64,000 nucleotides of DNA from Mycobacterium triplex (GTDB lineage: Bacteria > Actinomycetota > Actinomycetes > Mycobacteriales > Mycobacteriaceae). Positions within the stretch are counted from its first letter, which is position 1, and each line of letters begins with the position of its first letter. The stretch covers positions 3,764,734 through 3,828,733 of the forward strand of contig NZ_HG964446.1 in assembly GCF_000689255.1 (NCBI RefSeq), written 5' to 3'. The position numbers were made by a program, and so were the translations under genes. The notes beneath the pieces are model-generated. The model was not told the DNA's origin. It worked only from the letters and a program-made list of their open reading frames with translations, and ran no database searches. Positions 26,711 to 36,700 of the stretch are shown piece by piece.

Positions 26711-27749
26711 TTCGTCGGTATGGCAGCGCTTCACGAAGCGCCCGCTGGAGAGCTACAACCCCACGTGGCTTGGGTTTATCGCCGTCGTGGTGGTCGCGGT
26801 GCTGATCGGGGCGATGCTGGCGGTGCACGCGCTCGGGACCGGATACCGGCACTACACCGCGGAGTTTCTGCAAGCGGCCTCGCTGCGGGCCGGCAACCCG
26901 ATCGTCGTCGCGGGTATCCCGGTCGGCGAAGTTACCAGCATGAAGCTCGACGGCGATCACGTCGAGGCGGGCCTGAAGATTCGCGACGACATCGTGCTGG
27001 GTAAGGATTCGCGAGCCGCGATCAAGGTCACCACCATCCTGGGTTCGCGTTATCTCTCGGTGCAGCCCAACGGCTCGGCGGCACTGCCGCACAACACGTT
27101 CGATCTGGCGCACACCGAAGTCCCCTACGATCTGCAATCTGCGTTGCAGGATGCCACCACGACGTTCGAGCAGGTCGATTCGGACCGCTTCGCACAGTCG
27201 CTTGCGGTACTGGGCAAGCAGCTCGAGGGCCTGCCCGCGGTGGTGCCGCAGGCGATGCGCAACATCGGATCGCTGTCGTCGATCATCGCGGTGCGCCGCG
27301 ATCAACTGGGCCAGCTGCTGCTCAACACCGAACGGGTGACCAACACGGTGCGGCGCCAGCAGGCCGGGCTCGGCAACCTCATCAACCAGGGGCAGGACCT
27401 GCTGGGCCAATTCGTCGCGCGGCGAGCCGTTTTCCACGCGATGATGCGATCGCTGACCAGCCTGGTGGAGGCTATGAGCCGGATCCTGGTCAACGACCGC
27501 TCCGGTCTGGACTCGCTGATCGCCGACATGCGGGACTTCACCGCGATGATGGCTCAGCACGACGACCTGCTGAGCAACCTGCTGCAGATCAGCCCGATCT
27601 TCTTCCGCGAGGCGGCCAACCTGACCGGCGAGGGCAACGCGGTGAATTTCAATGCCAGCAACGTCCCGCTCGTCGACTCGTGGATGTGTGCAATCAGCGG
27701 CCGCGCCAAGCAGTTCGGCATGATCCAGTACTTCAAGGACTGCAAGTGA
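26703..27749 (+). CDS. mceC: Mce-family protein, C position
   Basis: A 348-residue Mce protein with a GTG start at 26703. The anchor lies at about residues 19-41 and the MCE domain at 45-120, including SLRAGNPIVVAGIPVGEVTS. A helical region with DRSGLDSLIADMRDF follows, and the protein ends GMIQYFKDCK. It overlaps mceB by 8 bp and mceD by one base, so translation is coupled. No unusual feature beyond the short tail compared with many C-position proteins, which carry long proline-rich ends. Confidence 0.92.
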   Translation: MADSSVWQRFTKRPLESYNPTWLGFIAVVVVAVLIGAMLAVHALGTGYRHYTAEFLQAASLRAGNPIVVAGIPVGEVTSMKLDGDHVEAGLKIRDDIVLGKDSRAAIKVTTILGSRYLSVQPNGSAALPHNTFDLAHTEVPYDLQSALQDATTTFEQVDSDRFAQSLAVLGKQLEGLPAVVPQAMRNIGSLSSIIAVRRDQLGQLLLNTERVTNTVRRQQAGLGNLINQGQDLLGQFVARRAVFHAMMRSLTSLVEAMSRILVNDRSGLDSLIADMRDFTAMMAQHDDLLSNLLQISPIFFREAANLTGEGNAVNFNASNVPLVDSWMCAISGRAKQFGMIQYFKDCK

Positions 27750-28867
27750 TGGCGTCGAAGCTGCGGTCCAGAGCGGTGGCCATCATCGCCGCCCTGGTGA
27801 TGCTGGCCGCGGCGGGCGGTGTCGGTTGGTGGTACCTGGGTTCGGACCGGGACACGATCTCCGTGACGGCCCAATTCGACAGCGCCTCAGGACTTTACGA
27901 GGGCAACGTGGTGGCGGTGCTGGGGATGCCGGTGGGCAAGATCACCAAGATCACCGCCAAGGGGCCCTACGTCGAAGTCGAGTTCACCGTCGATCGTCAC
28001 GTCAAGGTTCCCGCTACCGCCCAAGCGGTGACGGTGTCCACCTCGATCCTCACCGACCGGCAGATCGAGCTGACCCCGCCGTACCGCGGCGGCCCGGTGT
28101 TGCAGAATCACGACACCATCGGCTTGACCCGAACCCGGACGCCGGTCGAATTCAGCCGTGTACTCACCGTTCTCGACAAGGTCACCAAGTCGCTGGAGGG
28201 AGACGGCCACGGCGGCGGGCCCGTTGCCGACGTCCTCAACAACGGGACCAAGGTTGTCCAAGGCAACGGCGGCCAGATCAAATCGTCGCTCGATGAGCTG
28301 GCGAAGGCGCTGCGCCTGTCCAGCGACGGCGGCGCGGCGACCCGCGAGCAGATCACCACGATCGTCAAGAACATCAGCACTCTGTTCGACGCGGTGGCCG
28401 CCAACGACGGCAAGCTGCGCGAATTCGCCGCCACCATCCACCAAGTCAGCCAGATCATGGCCGACGAGGATATCGGGAGCGGCAGTACCGGAAGAAGATT
28501 CGAGCAACTGATCGAACGGGCCGGCGATCTGCTCGACGCCAACCGCGACGCCATCAAGCAGAGTCTGCGCAGCGGCAACACCACGCTGAAGATGGTGACC
28601 GACCAGCGGCGGGACCTCACCGAACTCCTGGACGTGGCGCCGATGCTGGCCGACAACGCCTACAACATGATCGACCGCGCGAACGGCGCCGTACGCGCCC
28701 GGTTCCTCACCGACCGATTGGTCTTCGACAGCCAATACACCAAAGAGATCTGCAATTTGATGGGTCTTCGCCAACTCGGCTGCAGCACGGGAACAATCCA
28801 GGACTTCGGACCGGATTTCGGGCTGACCTATGTGCTGGACGGCATGGCCGCGATGGGCCAGAAATGA
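27749..28867 (+). CDS. mceD: Mce-family protein, D position
   Basis: A 372-residue Mce protein. The anchor is residues about 7-27; the MCE domain contains SGLYEGNVVAVLGMPVGKIT. Conserved helical segments follow, and the protein ends LDGMAAMGQK. The ATG at 27749 overlaps the mceC TGA by one base. D-position proteins in M. tuberculosis are often longer with proline-rich tails; this one lacks such a tail. It overlaps mceE by ATGA. Confidence 0.92.
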   Translation: MASKLRSRAVAIIAALVMLAAAGGVGWWYLGSDRDTISVTAQFDSASGLYEGNVVAVLGMPVGKITKITAKGPYVEVEFTVDRHVKVPATAQAVTVSTSILTDRQIELTPPYRGGPVLQNHDTIGLTRTRTPVEFSRVLTVLDKVTKSLEGDGHGGGPVADVLNNGTKVVQGNGGQIKSSLDELAKALRLSSDGGAATREQITTIVKNISTLFDAVAANDGKLREFAATIHQVSQIMADEDIGSGSTGRRFEQLIERAGDLLDANRDAIKQSLRSGNTTLKMVTDQRRDLTELLDVAPMLADNAYNMIDRANGAVRARFLTDRLVFDSQYTKEICNLMGLRQLGCSTGTIQDFGPDFGLTYVLDGMAAMGQK

Positions 28868-30045
28868 CCGCCATCCGGGGCTGCCTCGCCGTCGCGGCCA
28901 CGGTGTTGATCACCTCGGGATGCGGCACGAATGGTCTTGCCAGCCTTCCCCTTCCGGCGCCCGGAATGGGGTCCGGCGGATACACCTTGACCGCGGTGTT
29001 CTCCAACGCGCTCAACCTTCCGATGAACGCCAAGGTCAAGCTCGCCGGCGCCGACGTCGGGCAGGTCGAAGCGATGGTCGCACACAACTACAGCGCGGTC
29101 ACCACACTGCGGATCAGAAACGGCGTGCTGCTGCCGCGGGGCAGTACCGCCGAATTGCGTACCGCCACACCGCTGGGCGACGTGTTCGTCGCGCTGAAGC
29201 CGCCCGCCAATGATCCGGCCGACGATCCGATGCTGCACGACGGCGACACCATCGGCCTGGATTCGACGGCCGCGGCAGCGACCGTCGAATCGGTGTTGAG
29301 CTCGGCGGCGATCCTGGTCAACGGCGGAGCGGTGCGCAACTTCACCAACATCATCAACGGTTTCGGTAAGGCCACGGGTGATCAGGGCCAGGCGTTCGGT
29401 GAGCTGATCCGCAAGTCCAACCAGCTGGTCGCAACGCTCGACGGCAGATCCGGCCAGATCTCGGACGCGTTGACCCAATTGTCGCGTCTGGCAGACCAAC
29501 TCGATGCCAAGAACGCCACCGTCACCGATTTGATGACCGCGGCCCGGCCCGCCACCGCGGCCCTGGCCGACAACAGCGCCCAGCTGTCCAACCTGGCCGT
29601 GCAGGTGGGCGACACCTCCCGGTTGCTGGCCAGGTTCCCGTCGATCGGGGGAACCGACACCAGCGGGCGCAGCATCATCGCCGACCTCAACACGATCGCC
29701 GGGGCGGCCAACGACGTCGCGGTGAGCCCGGATACCAGCTTCTACGCGGTGAACCGGCTGATCCCCCCATTGGTGAAATCGACGGCGGGCAGCGCGATTT
29801 CGGTGCATGTGGGCGTCGACAAGCTGATCCTCGGGTCGCTGCCCGACATCGGATACCCCGGTGACATCGGGCTGCACGGTCCGCATCACTACAACATGAA
29901 CCTGCTCGTCGGCACGCTGAAGTACACCCTGTGGCGTTTGCAAGAACGGGTGGTCGGCCGGGGACCGAACTCGCCGCAGGTTCCCGTCATCCCCGACCCG
30001 AACATCCCCGGCCAGATCGACATCGCCCCGGGCCCGCCGCCGTGA
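28864..30045 (+). CDS. mceE: Mce-family lipoprotein, E position (LprK/LprN-like)
   Basis: A 393-residue Mce protein with a lipoprotein signal peptide ending ITSGC (Cys about residue 20), as is usual for the E position of mycobacterial mce operons. The MCE domain contains MNAKVKLAGADVGQVEAM. The rest is helical and ends in Pro-rich sequence. The lipid anchor probably fixes the complex to a membrane. It overlaps mceD (ATGA) and mceF (GTGA). Confidence 0.93.
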   Translation: MTAIRGCLAVAATVLITSGCGTNGLASLPLPAPGMGSGGYTLTAVFSNALNLPMNAKVKLAGADVGQVEAMVAHNYSAVTTLRIRNGVLLPRGSTAELRTATPLGDVFVALKPPANDPADDPMLHDGDTIGLDSTAAAATVESVLSSAAILVNGGAVRNFTNIINGFGKATGDQGQAFGELIRKSNQLVATLDGRSGQISDALTQLSRLADQLDAKNATVTDLMTAARPATAALADNSAQLSNLAVQVGDTSRLLARFPSIGGTDTSGRSIIADLNTIAGAANDVAVSPDTSFYAVNRLIPPLVKSTAGSAISVHVGVDKLILGSLPDIGYPGDIGLHGPHHYNMNLLVGTLKYTLWRLQERVVGRGPNSPQVPVIPDPNIPGQIDIAPGPPP

Positions 30046-31292
30046 TCGCCGATGCCGCAAACGTCGTGGTCAAAGTGGTGCGGGCCGCGCACCGCCGACA
30101 GGTCTGGCTGTCGGTGGCCGGGCTGGTGCTGACCCTGGTGGTCGGAACCGCTTACCTGCTCATCGGCGCATTGCGGGTCACACCGTTCGCGTCGTCCTAC
30201 CGGGTCACCGTGCAGTTGCCGGAATCCGGTGGCTTGCTGCCCAATCAGGATGTCGCGCTGCGCGGTGTACGGATCGGCCGCGTCGAGTCGCTGCAGATCA
30301 CCGATACCGGAGTCAACGCCATCGCCCGCATCACGTCGAAGGTGCGCATCCCGGCCGACAGCGTCGTGCACGTGTCGGCACTCTCACCGGCCGGTGAGCA
30401 GTACATCGACTTCCAAGCCGATTCCGATGCCGGGCCGTATCTGCACGACGGCAGCCTGATCACCCTGGCGCACACCAGCGTTCCGGTCAGCTTGGCGAAA
30501 TTGCTCGGCGACGCCGACGGGATGCTGGCACAGGTCGACCCGCGCAAGGTCGAGCTGATCAAGAAGGAATTGAGCCTGAGCAAGGAGGGCCCGGGGAAGC
30601 TGGCCGCGGTCGTGGACGGCGGCACGTTCCTGCTGTCGACGCTCGATTCGGTGCTGCCCCAGACGACCAGCATCCTCAAGACCAGCCGGGTGGTGCTCAC
30701 CCTGGCCAGTGATAAAAACGCCGGTTTGGCCGCCACCGCAACCGAACTCAACCGCACGCTGACCGGGGTTGCCCGCATGCAGGCGGGTTACCGGAGGCTG
30801 ACCACGCAGACACCGCGCACGCTGTCGGCGGTCGACAATCTGTTCTCCGACAATTCCGAGACGATGGTCCAGTTGCTGGGCAGCATGGCCACCATGTCGC
30901 AGTTGCTCTATCAGCGGGTGCCGGCGCTCAACGCGCTGTTCCCCGACTACCGCGGCTCGGTGCTGGACGCGGTGTCGAGCGCGTTTCACGACCATGGCGT
31001 CTGGGCGATCGCCGACCTCTACCCCCGCTACGTGTGCGATTACGGGACGCCCGCACATCCGCCGTCGGCCGCGGACTACTACGAGCCGTTCATGTACACC
31101 TATTGCCGCGACACCGACCCGGCCGTGTCGATCCGCGGGGCCAAGAACGCACCGCGCCCGGCCGGCGATGACACCGCCGGTCCGCCAGTCGGGGCGGACC
31201 TGGGACGTAGAACCGATCCAACACCGAAGGGGCGCTTCACGATTCCCACGCCGTACGGCGGTCCCCCGCTGCCGATCGACCCGCCCCACTAA
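30042..31292 (+). CDS. mceF: Mce-family protein, F position
   Basis: A 416-residue Mce protein with GTG start at 30042 (GTGA overlap). The anchor lies at about residues 18-40, the MCE domain includes GLLPNQDVALRGVRIGRVES, and the C-terminal section carries Pro-rich sequence ending LPIDPPH. Cys residues in YPRYVCDYG and MYTYCRDTD probably pair outside the membrane. It is the last Mce subunit, 32 bp before the Mce-associated gene. Confidence 0.92.
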   Translation: MIADAANVVVKVVRAAHRRQVWLSVAGLVLTLVVGTAYLLIGALRVTPFASSYRVTVQLPESGGLLPNQDVALRGVRIGRVESLQITDTGVNAIARITSKVRIPADSVVHVSALSPAGEQYIDFQADSDAGPYLHDGSLITLAHTSVPVSLAKLLGDADGMLAQVDPRKVELIKKELSLSKEGPGKLAAVVDGGTFLLSTLDSVLPQTTSILKTSRVVLTLASDKNAGLAATATELNRTLTGVARMQAGYRRLTTQTPRTLSAVDNLFSDNSETMVQLLGSMATMSQLLYQRVPALNALFPDYRGSVLDAVSSAFHDHGVWAIADLYPRYVCDYGTPAHPPSAADYYEPFMYTYCRDTDPAVSIRGAKNAPRPAGDDTAGPPVGADLGRRTDPTPKGRFTIPTPYGGPPLPIDPPH

Positions 31293-31324
31293 GACCAACC
31301 TAGACTCTGACACAGGAGTTGATT

Positions 31325-32023
31325 GTGACCGCCACATCCGAGGAAGTTGCCGAGGCCGAAATGCCCGAAGCGCCAAGCTCAGCAGCCGAGCCCGACGACG
31401 TCGAAACCGACGACGCCGACGTCGAGGACACCCTCGAGGACACCGAAGCGGCCGATGACGCCGACGAAGACAGCGACGAGGAAATTCCGTTCGGGCGCAA
31501 CGCGAAGACGGGCAAGGGCGACAAGACCCCGCTGCGCCGTCGGCCCTGGGGACGCTACCTGCGGCGCAGCGCGCTGCCGCTGCTACTCGTCGCGTCGCTG
31601 GCCGTCAACGGCTTCCTGGGTTGGCAGCTGTGGCAGCAGCATGAGGTGAACGAGGCGGGCAAGCAGGCCCAACAAGCCGCGATCGCCTACGCCCAGGTGC
31701 TCACGAGCATCGACTCGAACAAGGTCGACGAGAACTTCCGGGCCGTGCTCGACGGCGCGACCGGCGAGTTCAAGGACATGTACACCCAATCCAGCGTCCA
31801 GCTTCGCCAGCTGCTGATCGACAACAAGGCCAGCGCGCACGGCGTGGTGGTGGACTCGGCGATCCAGTCCGCGTCCACCAATAAGGTTGTGGTGCTTGTC
31901 TTTATCGACCAGACCGTGGCCAACTCGCAGTCGCCGGATCCGCGCATCGACCGCAGCAGGATCAAGATGACGATGGAGATGGTCGACGGCCGATGGCGGG
32001 CCAGCAAGGTGCAACTGCTGTGA
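31325..32023 (+). CDS. Mce-associated membrane protein (Mam)
   Basis: A 232-residue protein. The first 65 residues are strongly acidic (Glu/Asp/Ala), then a basic patch, one membrane helix (about 83-102, LPLLLVASLAVNGFLGWQLW), and an extracytoplasmic domain of the NTF2-like kind seen in Mas/Mam proteins of mce operons. The GTG at 31325 has AGGAG 6 nt upstream, preferable to the TTG two codons earlier. Such proteins stabilise Mce complexes. It overlaps the next gene as GTGA. Confidence 0.87.
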   Translation: MTATSEEVAEAEMPEAPSSAAEPDDVETDDADVEDTLEDTEAADDADEDSDEEIPFGRNAKTGKGDKTPLRRRPWGRYLRRSALPLLLVASLAVNGFLGWQLWQQHEVNEAGKQAQQAAIAYAQVLTSIDSNKVDENFRAVLDGATGEFKDMYTQSSVQLRQLLIDNKASAHGVVVDSAIQSASTNKVVVLVFIDQTVANSQSPDPRIDRSRIKMTMEMVDGRWRASKVQLL

Positions 32024-32790
32024 TCGGAAGAATCCTCACGGCGCTCGTACTGGCCTCCGCCGCGACGGCGATTCCCGGCGCTGCCGTCGCGCGAGCCTCG
32101 GCCCCGTCGTTCTGCGGCGAGCTCGGCGGCGACTGGGACGGCCAGTACTGCCACACCACGGTGACCTCGGAACGCAACGCCGTGCGCGACATCAAGGTCG
32201 CGTTGCCCGGCGAGCTGATCGACAACCCCACCACCGGCGGCGTGGTGCGCGACTACCTGCACACCCTGGTCAACAACTGGCGTAATGCCAACGCGCACAT
32301 GGCCGCCGACAGCTATGGCGAGGAGAACTACGAGGTCTTCCGGCACGGCAACCTGCTCAGCGCGGTGTTCCACGAGGACTACCACGCCGACGGGCCCAAA
32401 CCCAACAACGCCTACCGCACCTTCACGTTCGACATGGCCGGCGGCAGGCGGCTGCAGCTGTCGGATGTGACGACGTCGAATCCGCTGACCGCCATCCCGC
32501 CGCTGGCCCAGCCCTTCATCGAGACCGCGCTCAATCAGGCGCCGCCGCCGCACGACCCCGGCACCTACCCGTTCGTCGTCGACCGCTGGACTCCCGACAA
32601 GGTCTACTCCGGCGCGTACAAGGCGTGGGCGCTCACACCCGACGAACTGATCCTCTACATGCCCGACTATCCCGTCGGCCACGACGAGCCGATCAACTTC
32701 TCACCGGGCCTGCCGCAGTGGTACATGGACGGCGGCACCGTCCAGGCGCACATCCCGCTCTCGGCGCTGGGCCCGGTGCTGCGCCTCTAG
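32020..32790 (+). CDS. Secreted MPT64/RsiV-like (DUF3298-type) protein
   Basis: A 256-residue protein with an N-terminal signal peptide (hydrophobic core about residues 5-20, Ala-rich cleavage region). The mature start has FCGELGGDWDGQYC, parallel to the Cys-containing start of MPT64 (Rv1980c). Later segments AYRTFTFDMAGGRRLQLSDV and VQAHIPLSALGPVL fit the DUF3298/RsiV fold. It takes the slot where other mce operons have a second Mam gene. It is translationally coupled to the Mam gene by GTGA, so it is probably exported with the Mce machinery. The function is unknown. Confidence 0.78.
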   Translation: MIGRILTALVLASAATAIPGAAVARASAPSFCGELGGDWDGQYCHTTVTSERNAVRDIKVALPGELIDNPTTGGVVRDYLHTLVNNWRNANAHMAADSYGEENYEVFRHGNLLSAVFHEDYHADGPKPNNAYRTFTFDMAGGRRLQLSDVTTSNPLTAIPPLAQPFIETALNQAPPPHDPGTYPFVVDRWTPDKVYSGAYKAWALTPDELILYMPDYPVGHDEPINFSPGLPQWYMDGGTVQAHIPLSALGPVLRL

Positions 32791-32820
32791 TCGGCGGCCC
32801 CGCACGCGAAAGGAACTGGC

Positions 32821-33720
32821 ATGGCGCGCACCGAGAATGACACCTGGGACTTGGCGTCCAGCGTCGGCGCGACCGCGACGGCGGTCGCGACCCAGCGCGC
32901 GATGGCTTCGCAGGGGCCCAATGCGTTGCTGAACGACCCGTGGGCCGAGCCCCTGGTGCGCGCGGTGGGCAGCGATACCTTCATCAAGCTGATCGACGGA
33001 AAGCTGGGTGACACCGACGATCCCGTGATGAACCGCAAGGCCGTGCTCGAGCAGATCACCGTGCGCACCCGGTTCTTCGACGACTTCTTCACCCAAGCCA
33101 CCGACGCGGGCGTGCGACAGGCCGTGATTCTGGCGTCCGGCCTGGACACCCGGGCCTACCGGCTGCCGTGGCCGGTTGACACGGTGGTCTACGAAATCGA
33201 CCAGCCGGGCGTGATCGAATTCAAGACCCGCACGCTCGCCGACCTGGGCGCCAAGCCGCCCGCGCAACGTCGCACGGTCGCGATCGACCTGCGCGAGGAC
33301 TGGCCCGCCGCGCTCGTCGGCGCCGGACTCGATCCCGCGAAGCCGACCGCGTGGAGCGCCGAGGGCCTACTCGTCTACCTGCCGCCGGACGCGCAGGACC
33401 GCTTGTTCGACAACGTCGCCGCACTCTCGGCGCCGGGCAGCCGAATTGCCTGCGAGCACATGGACTTTCGCAACATTCCCGCGGATTGGGCGGACAAGCT
33501 CACCGAGCGGTCGCGGCGCATCGGCTCCAAGATCAACCTGGCCGAGTTGTTCTACACCGGTGATCGCAATGTCGCCGGCGAGTACCTCAGCGAGCGCGGG
33601 TGGCGAGTCGACATCACCACGACCGAACAGGCCTTCTCCGCCAACGGTTTTCAGCTCCCGCAGGATGAGCTGGCCTCGTTCGGCGGATCCTCCGGTTACC
33701 TGTCGGCAGTGCTGGGCTGA
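32821..33720 (+). CDS. SAM-dependent methyltransferase of the LCM-like mycobacterial family
   Basis: A 299-residue protein opening MARTENDTWDLASSVGATAT, characteristic of the many paralogous mycobacterial enzymes of the leucine-carboxyl-methyltransferase-like group. It has the SAM motif AVILASGLDTRAYRLPWP and EGLLVYLPPDAQDRLF. The methyl acceptor of this group is unknown in mycobacteria. AAAGGAACTGGC precedes the ATG. It follows the MPT64-like gene by 30 bp and may belong to the mce transcript. It is convergent with metH, with 8 bp between stops. Confidence 0.9.
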   Translation: MARTENDTWDLASSVGATATAVATQRAMASQGPNALLNDPWAEPLVRAVGSDTFIKLIDGKLGDTDDPVMNRKAVLEQITVRTRFFDDFFTQATDAGVRQAVILASGLDTRAYRLPWPVDTVVYEIDQPGVIEFKTRTLADLGAKPPAQRRTVAIDLREDWPAALVGAGLDPAKPTAWSAEGLLVYLPPDAQDRLFDNVAALSAPGSRIACEHMDFRNIPADWADKLTERSRRIGSKINLAELFYTGDRNVAGEYLSERGWRVDITTTEQAFSANGFQLPQDELASFGGSSGYLSAVLG

Positions 33721-33728
33721 CCCGGCGC

Positions 33729-36700
33729 TCAGTCCTCCGGGTTGTACCCGAGGTTGGGGGCGAGCCAGCGCTCGGCCTCGGCCAGGGTCCAGCCCTTACG
33801 CTTTGCGTAGTCGGCGACCTGGTCCTGGGCCATCCGGCCGACCACGAAGTACTGCGACTGTGGGTGCGAGAAATACCATCCGCTGACGGCGGCGCCGGGC
33901 CACATCGCCATCGACTCGGTCAACTCGATGCCGGTGCGCTTGTGGACGTCCATCAACTTGAACAGCGTCACCTTCTCGGTGTGCTCCGGGCAGGCCGGGT
34001 AGCCGGGCGCCGGGCGGATGCCCCGGTACTTCTCATCGATGAGTGCGTCGTTGTCCAGCTGCTCGTCGGGCTGGAATCCCCAGAATTCCTTGCGGACCCG
34101 TTGGTGCATCCGTTCGGCGAATGCCTCCGCCAGCCGGTCGGCGAGCGACTCCAGCAGGATCGCGCTGTAGTCGTCGAGGGCCGCCTTGAACTCCGCGATC
34201 TTCTCCTGGCTGCCCAGGCCCGCGGTGACGGCGAAGGCGCCGACGTAGTCGGCCAGACCGGTGGCCTTGGGCGCGATGTAGTCGCCGAGGCTCCGGTTCG
34301 GGATGCCGTCGCGGTGCTCGCCCTGCTGGCGCAGGTTGTGCAGCGTGGTCAGCACCTCGGTCCGGGTGTCGTCGGTGTAGACCTCGATGTCGTCTCCGAC
34401 GGCGTTGGCCGGGAAGAACCCGATCACCCCGTTGGCCGTCAGCCATTTCTCCTTGATCAGGGTGTCGAGCATCTGCTGGGCGTCGTCGTAGAGCTTGCGG
34501 GCGGCCTCGCCCGAGGCCGGGTTGTTGAGGATGTCGGGAAAGCGGCCCTTCATCTCCCACGCATTGAAGAACGGCTGCCAGTCGATGTACTCGCGTAACT
34601 CGGCGAGGTCGTAATCATGGAAATCCCGTACTCCCGCACCTATCGCGGGCACCGGCGGTATGTAGCCGTCCCACTCGATCGGCGTCCGGTTCGCGCGGGC
34701 TTTCTCCAGGGTCAGCATCGGCCGCTCGTTCTTCTGCGAGTGCCGTTCCCGAAGAGACGCGTAGTCCTTCTCGGTGGCCTCCAGCAGGGCGGGCCGCTGC
34801 TTGTCGTCGAGCAGCGCCGCAGCGACCGGCACCGAGCGGGACGCGTCCTTGACCCAGACCACCGGACCGGAACGACGCGGCGCCACCTTCACGGCGGTGT
34901 GAGCGCGCGAGGTCGTCGCGCCACCGATCAGCAGCGGGATCTGCAGCCCCTTGCGTTCCATCTCGGCGGCGAAGTTGACCATCTCGTCCAGCGACGGGGT
35001 GATCAGGCCGGACAACCCGATGATGTCGGCGTCGTATTCGTCGGCCGCGGCCAGGATCTTCTCGGCGGGCACCATCACACCGAGGTCGATCACTTCAAAG
35101 TTGTTGCACTGCAACACAACCCCGACGATGTTTTTGCCGATGTCGTGGACGTCGCCCTTGACGGTCGCCATCACGATGGTGCCGTTGGTGTCCTTCGCCG
35201 CTGCAGTGCCGTTCTGCTCTTTCTCTTTCTCGATGAACGGCAGCAGGTAGGCGACGGCCTTCTTCATCACCCGGGCCGACTTCACCACCTGCGGCAGGAA
35301 CATCTTGCCCGAGCCGAACAGGTCGCCGACGACGTTCATGCCATCCATCAGCGGCCCCTCGATCACCTCGATCGGGCGACCGCCCGCGGCGGCGATCTCG
35401 GCCCGCAATTCCTCGGTGTCGGCGTCGACGTGGGCGTCGATCCCCTTGACCAAAGCGTGGGTGATCCGCTCGCGCACCGGCAGACTGCGCCACTCCGCCG
35501 CGGCCGGGTCGTCCGCTTTCTCCGTGCTGTTGAACCGCTCGGCGATCTCCAGCAGCCGCTCGGCCGCATCCGGGCGACGGTTCAGCACCACGTCCTCGAT
35601 GCGGTCCCGCAGCTCGGGGTCGATCGAGTCGTAGGGCACCAGCGCACCGGCATTGACGATGCCCATGTCCAGGCCGGCCTTGATGGCGTGGAACAGGAAC
35701 ACCGAGTGGATCGCCTCGCGGACGGGGTTGTTGCCTCGGAACGAGAACGACACGTTCGAGATACCGCCGGAGATGTGCACCCCGGGCAGGTTCTCTTTGA
35801 TCCAGGCGCAGGCCTCGATGAAGTCGATCCCGTAGGTCGCGTGCTCTTCGATACCGGTGGCCAGCGCGAAGCAGTTCGGGTCGAAGATGATGTCCTCGGC
35901 CGGGAAGCCCACCTCTTCAGTCAGGATCCGGTAGGCGCGCCCGCAGATCTGCTTGCGGCGCTCCAGGTTGTCGGCCTGCCCCTGCTCGTCGAAGGCCATC
36001 ACCACAACGGCCGCACCGTACTTGCGGCACAGTCGGGCCTCGCGGATGAACTTCTCCTCGCCCTCCTTCATCGAGATCGAGTTGACGATCGGCTTGCCTT
36101 GCACGTTCTTCAGGCCGGCCTCGATGACGTCCCACTTGGACGAGTCGATCATCACCGGGACGCGGCTGATGTCCGGCTCGGCCGCGATCAGCTTGGTGAA
36201 CCGGTCCATCGCGGCGACGCCGTCGATCATGCCCTCGTCCATGTTGATGTCGATGACCTGCGCGCCGACCTCGACCTGCTGCAGAGCGACCGACAGCGCG
36301 GTGTCGTAGTCCTCGGCCTTGATCAGGTTGCGGAACCGGGCGGAGCCGGTGATGTTGGTGCGCTCCCCGATGTTCACGAACAGGGAATCGTCGGTGATGT
36401 TGAGCGGCTCCAGCCCCGACAGGCGGGTGGCGACGTCGATCTGCGGCAGCTCGCGCGGCGGTTTGCCCTCGACGACCTTGGCGATCTCGGCGATGTGCGG
36501 CGGTGCGGTTCCGCAGCAGCCACCGACCAGGTTGACCAGGCCGGCTTCGGCGAAGTCGGCGATATAACCGGCCTGAGCCTCCGGGGACTCGTCGTATTCG
36601 CCAAAGGCGTTGGGCAGGCCGGCATTCGGGTAGCAGGACACGAAGGTGTCCGCGATCCGCGCCACCTCGGCGATGTAGGGCCTCATCTCCGGCGCACCCA

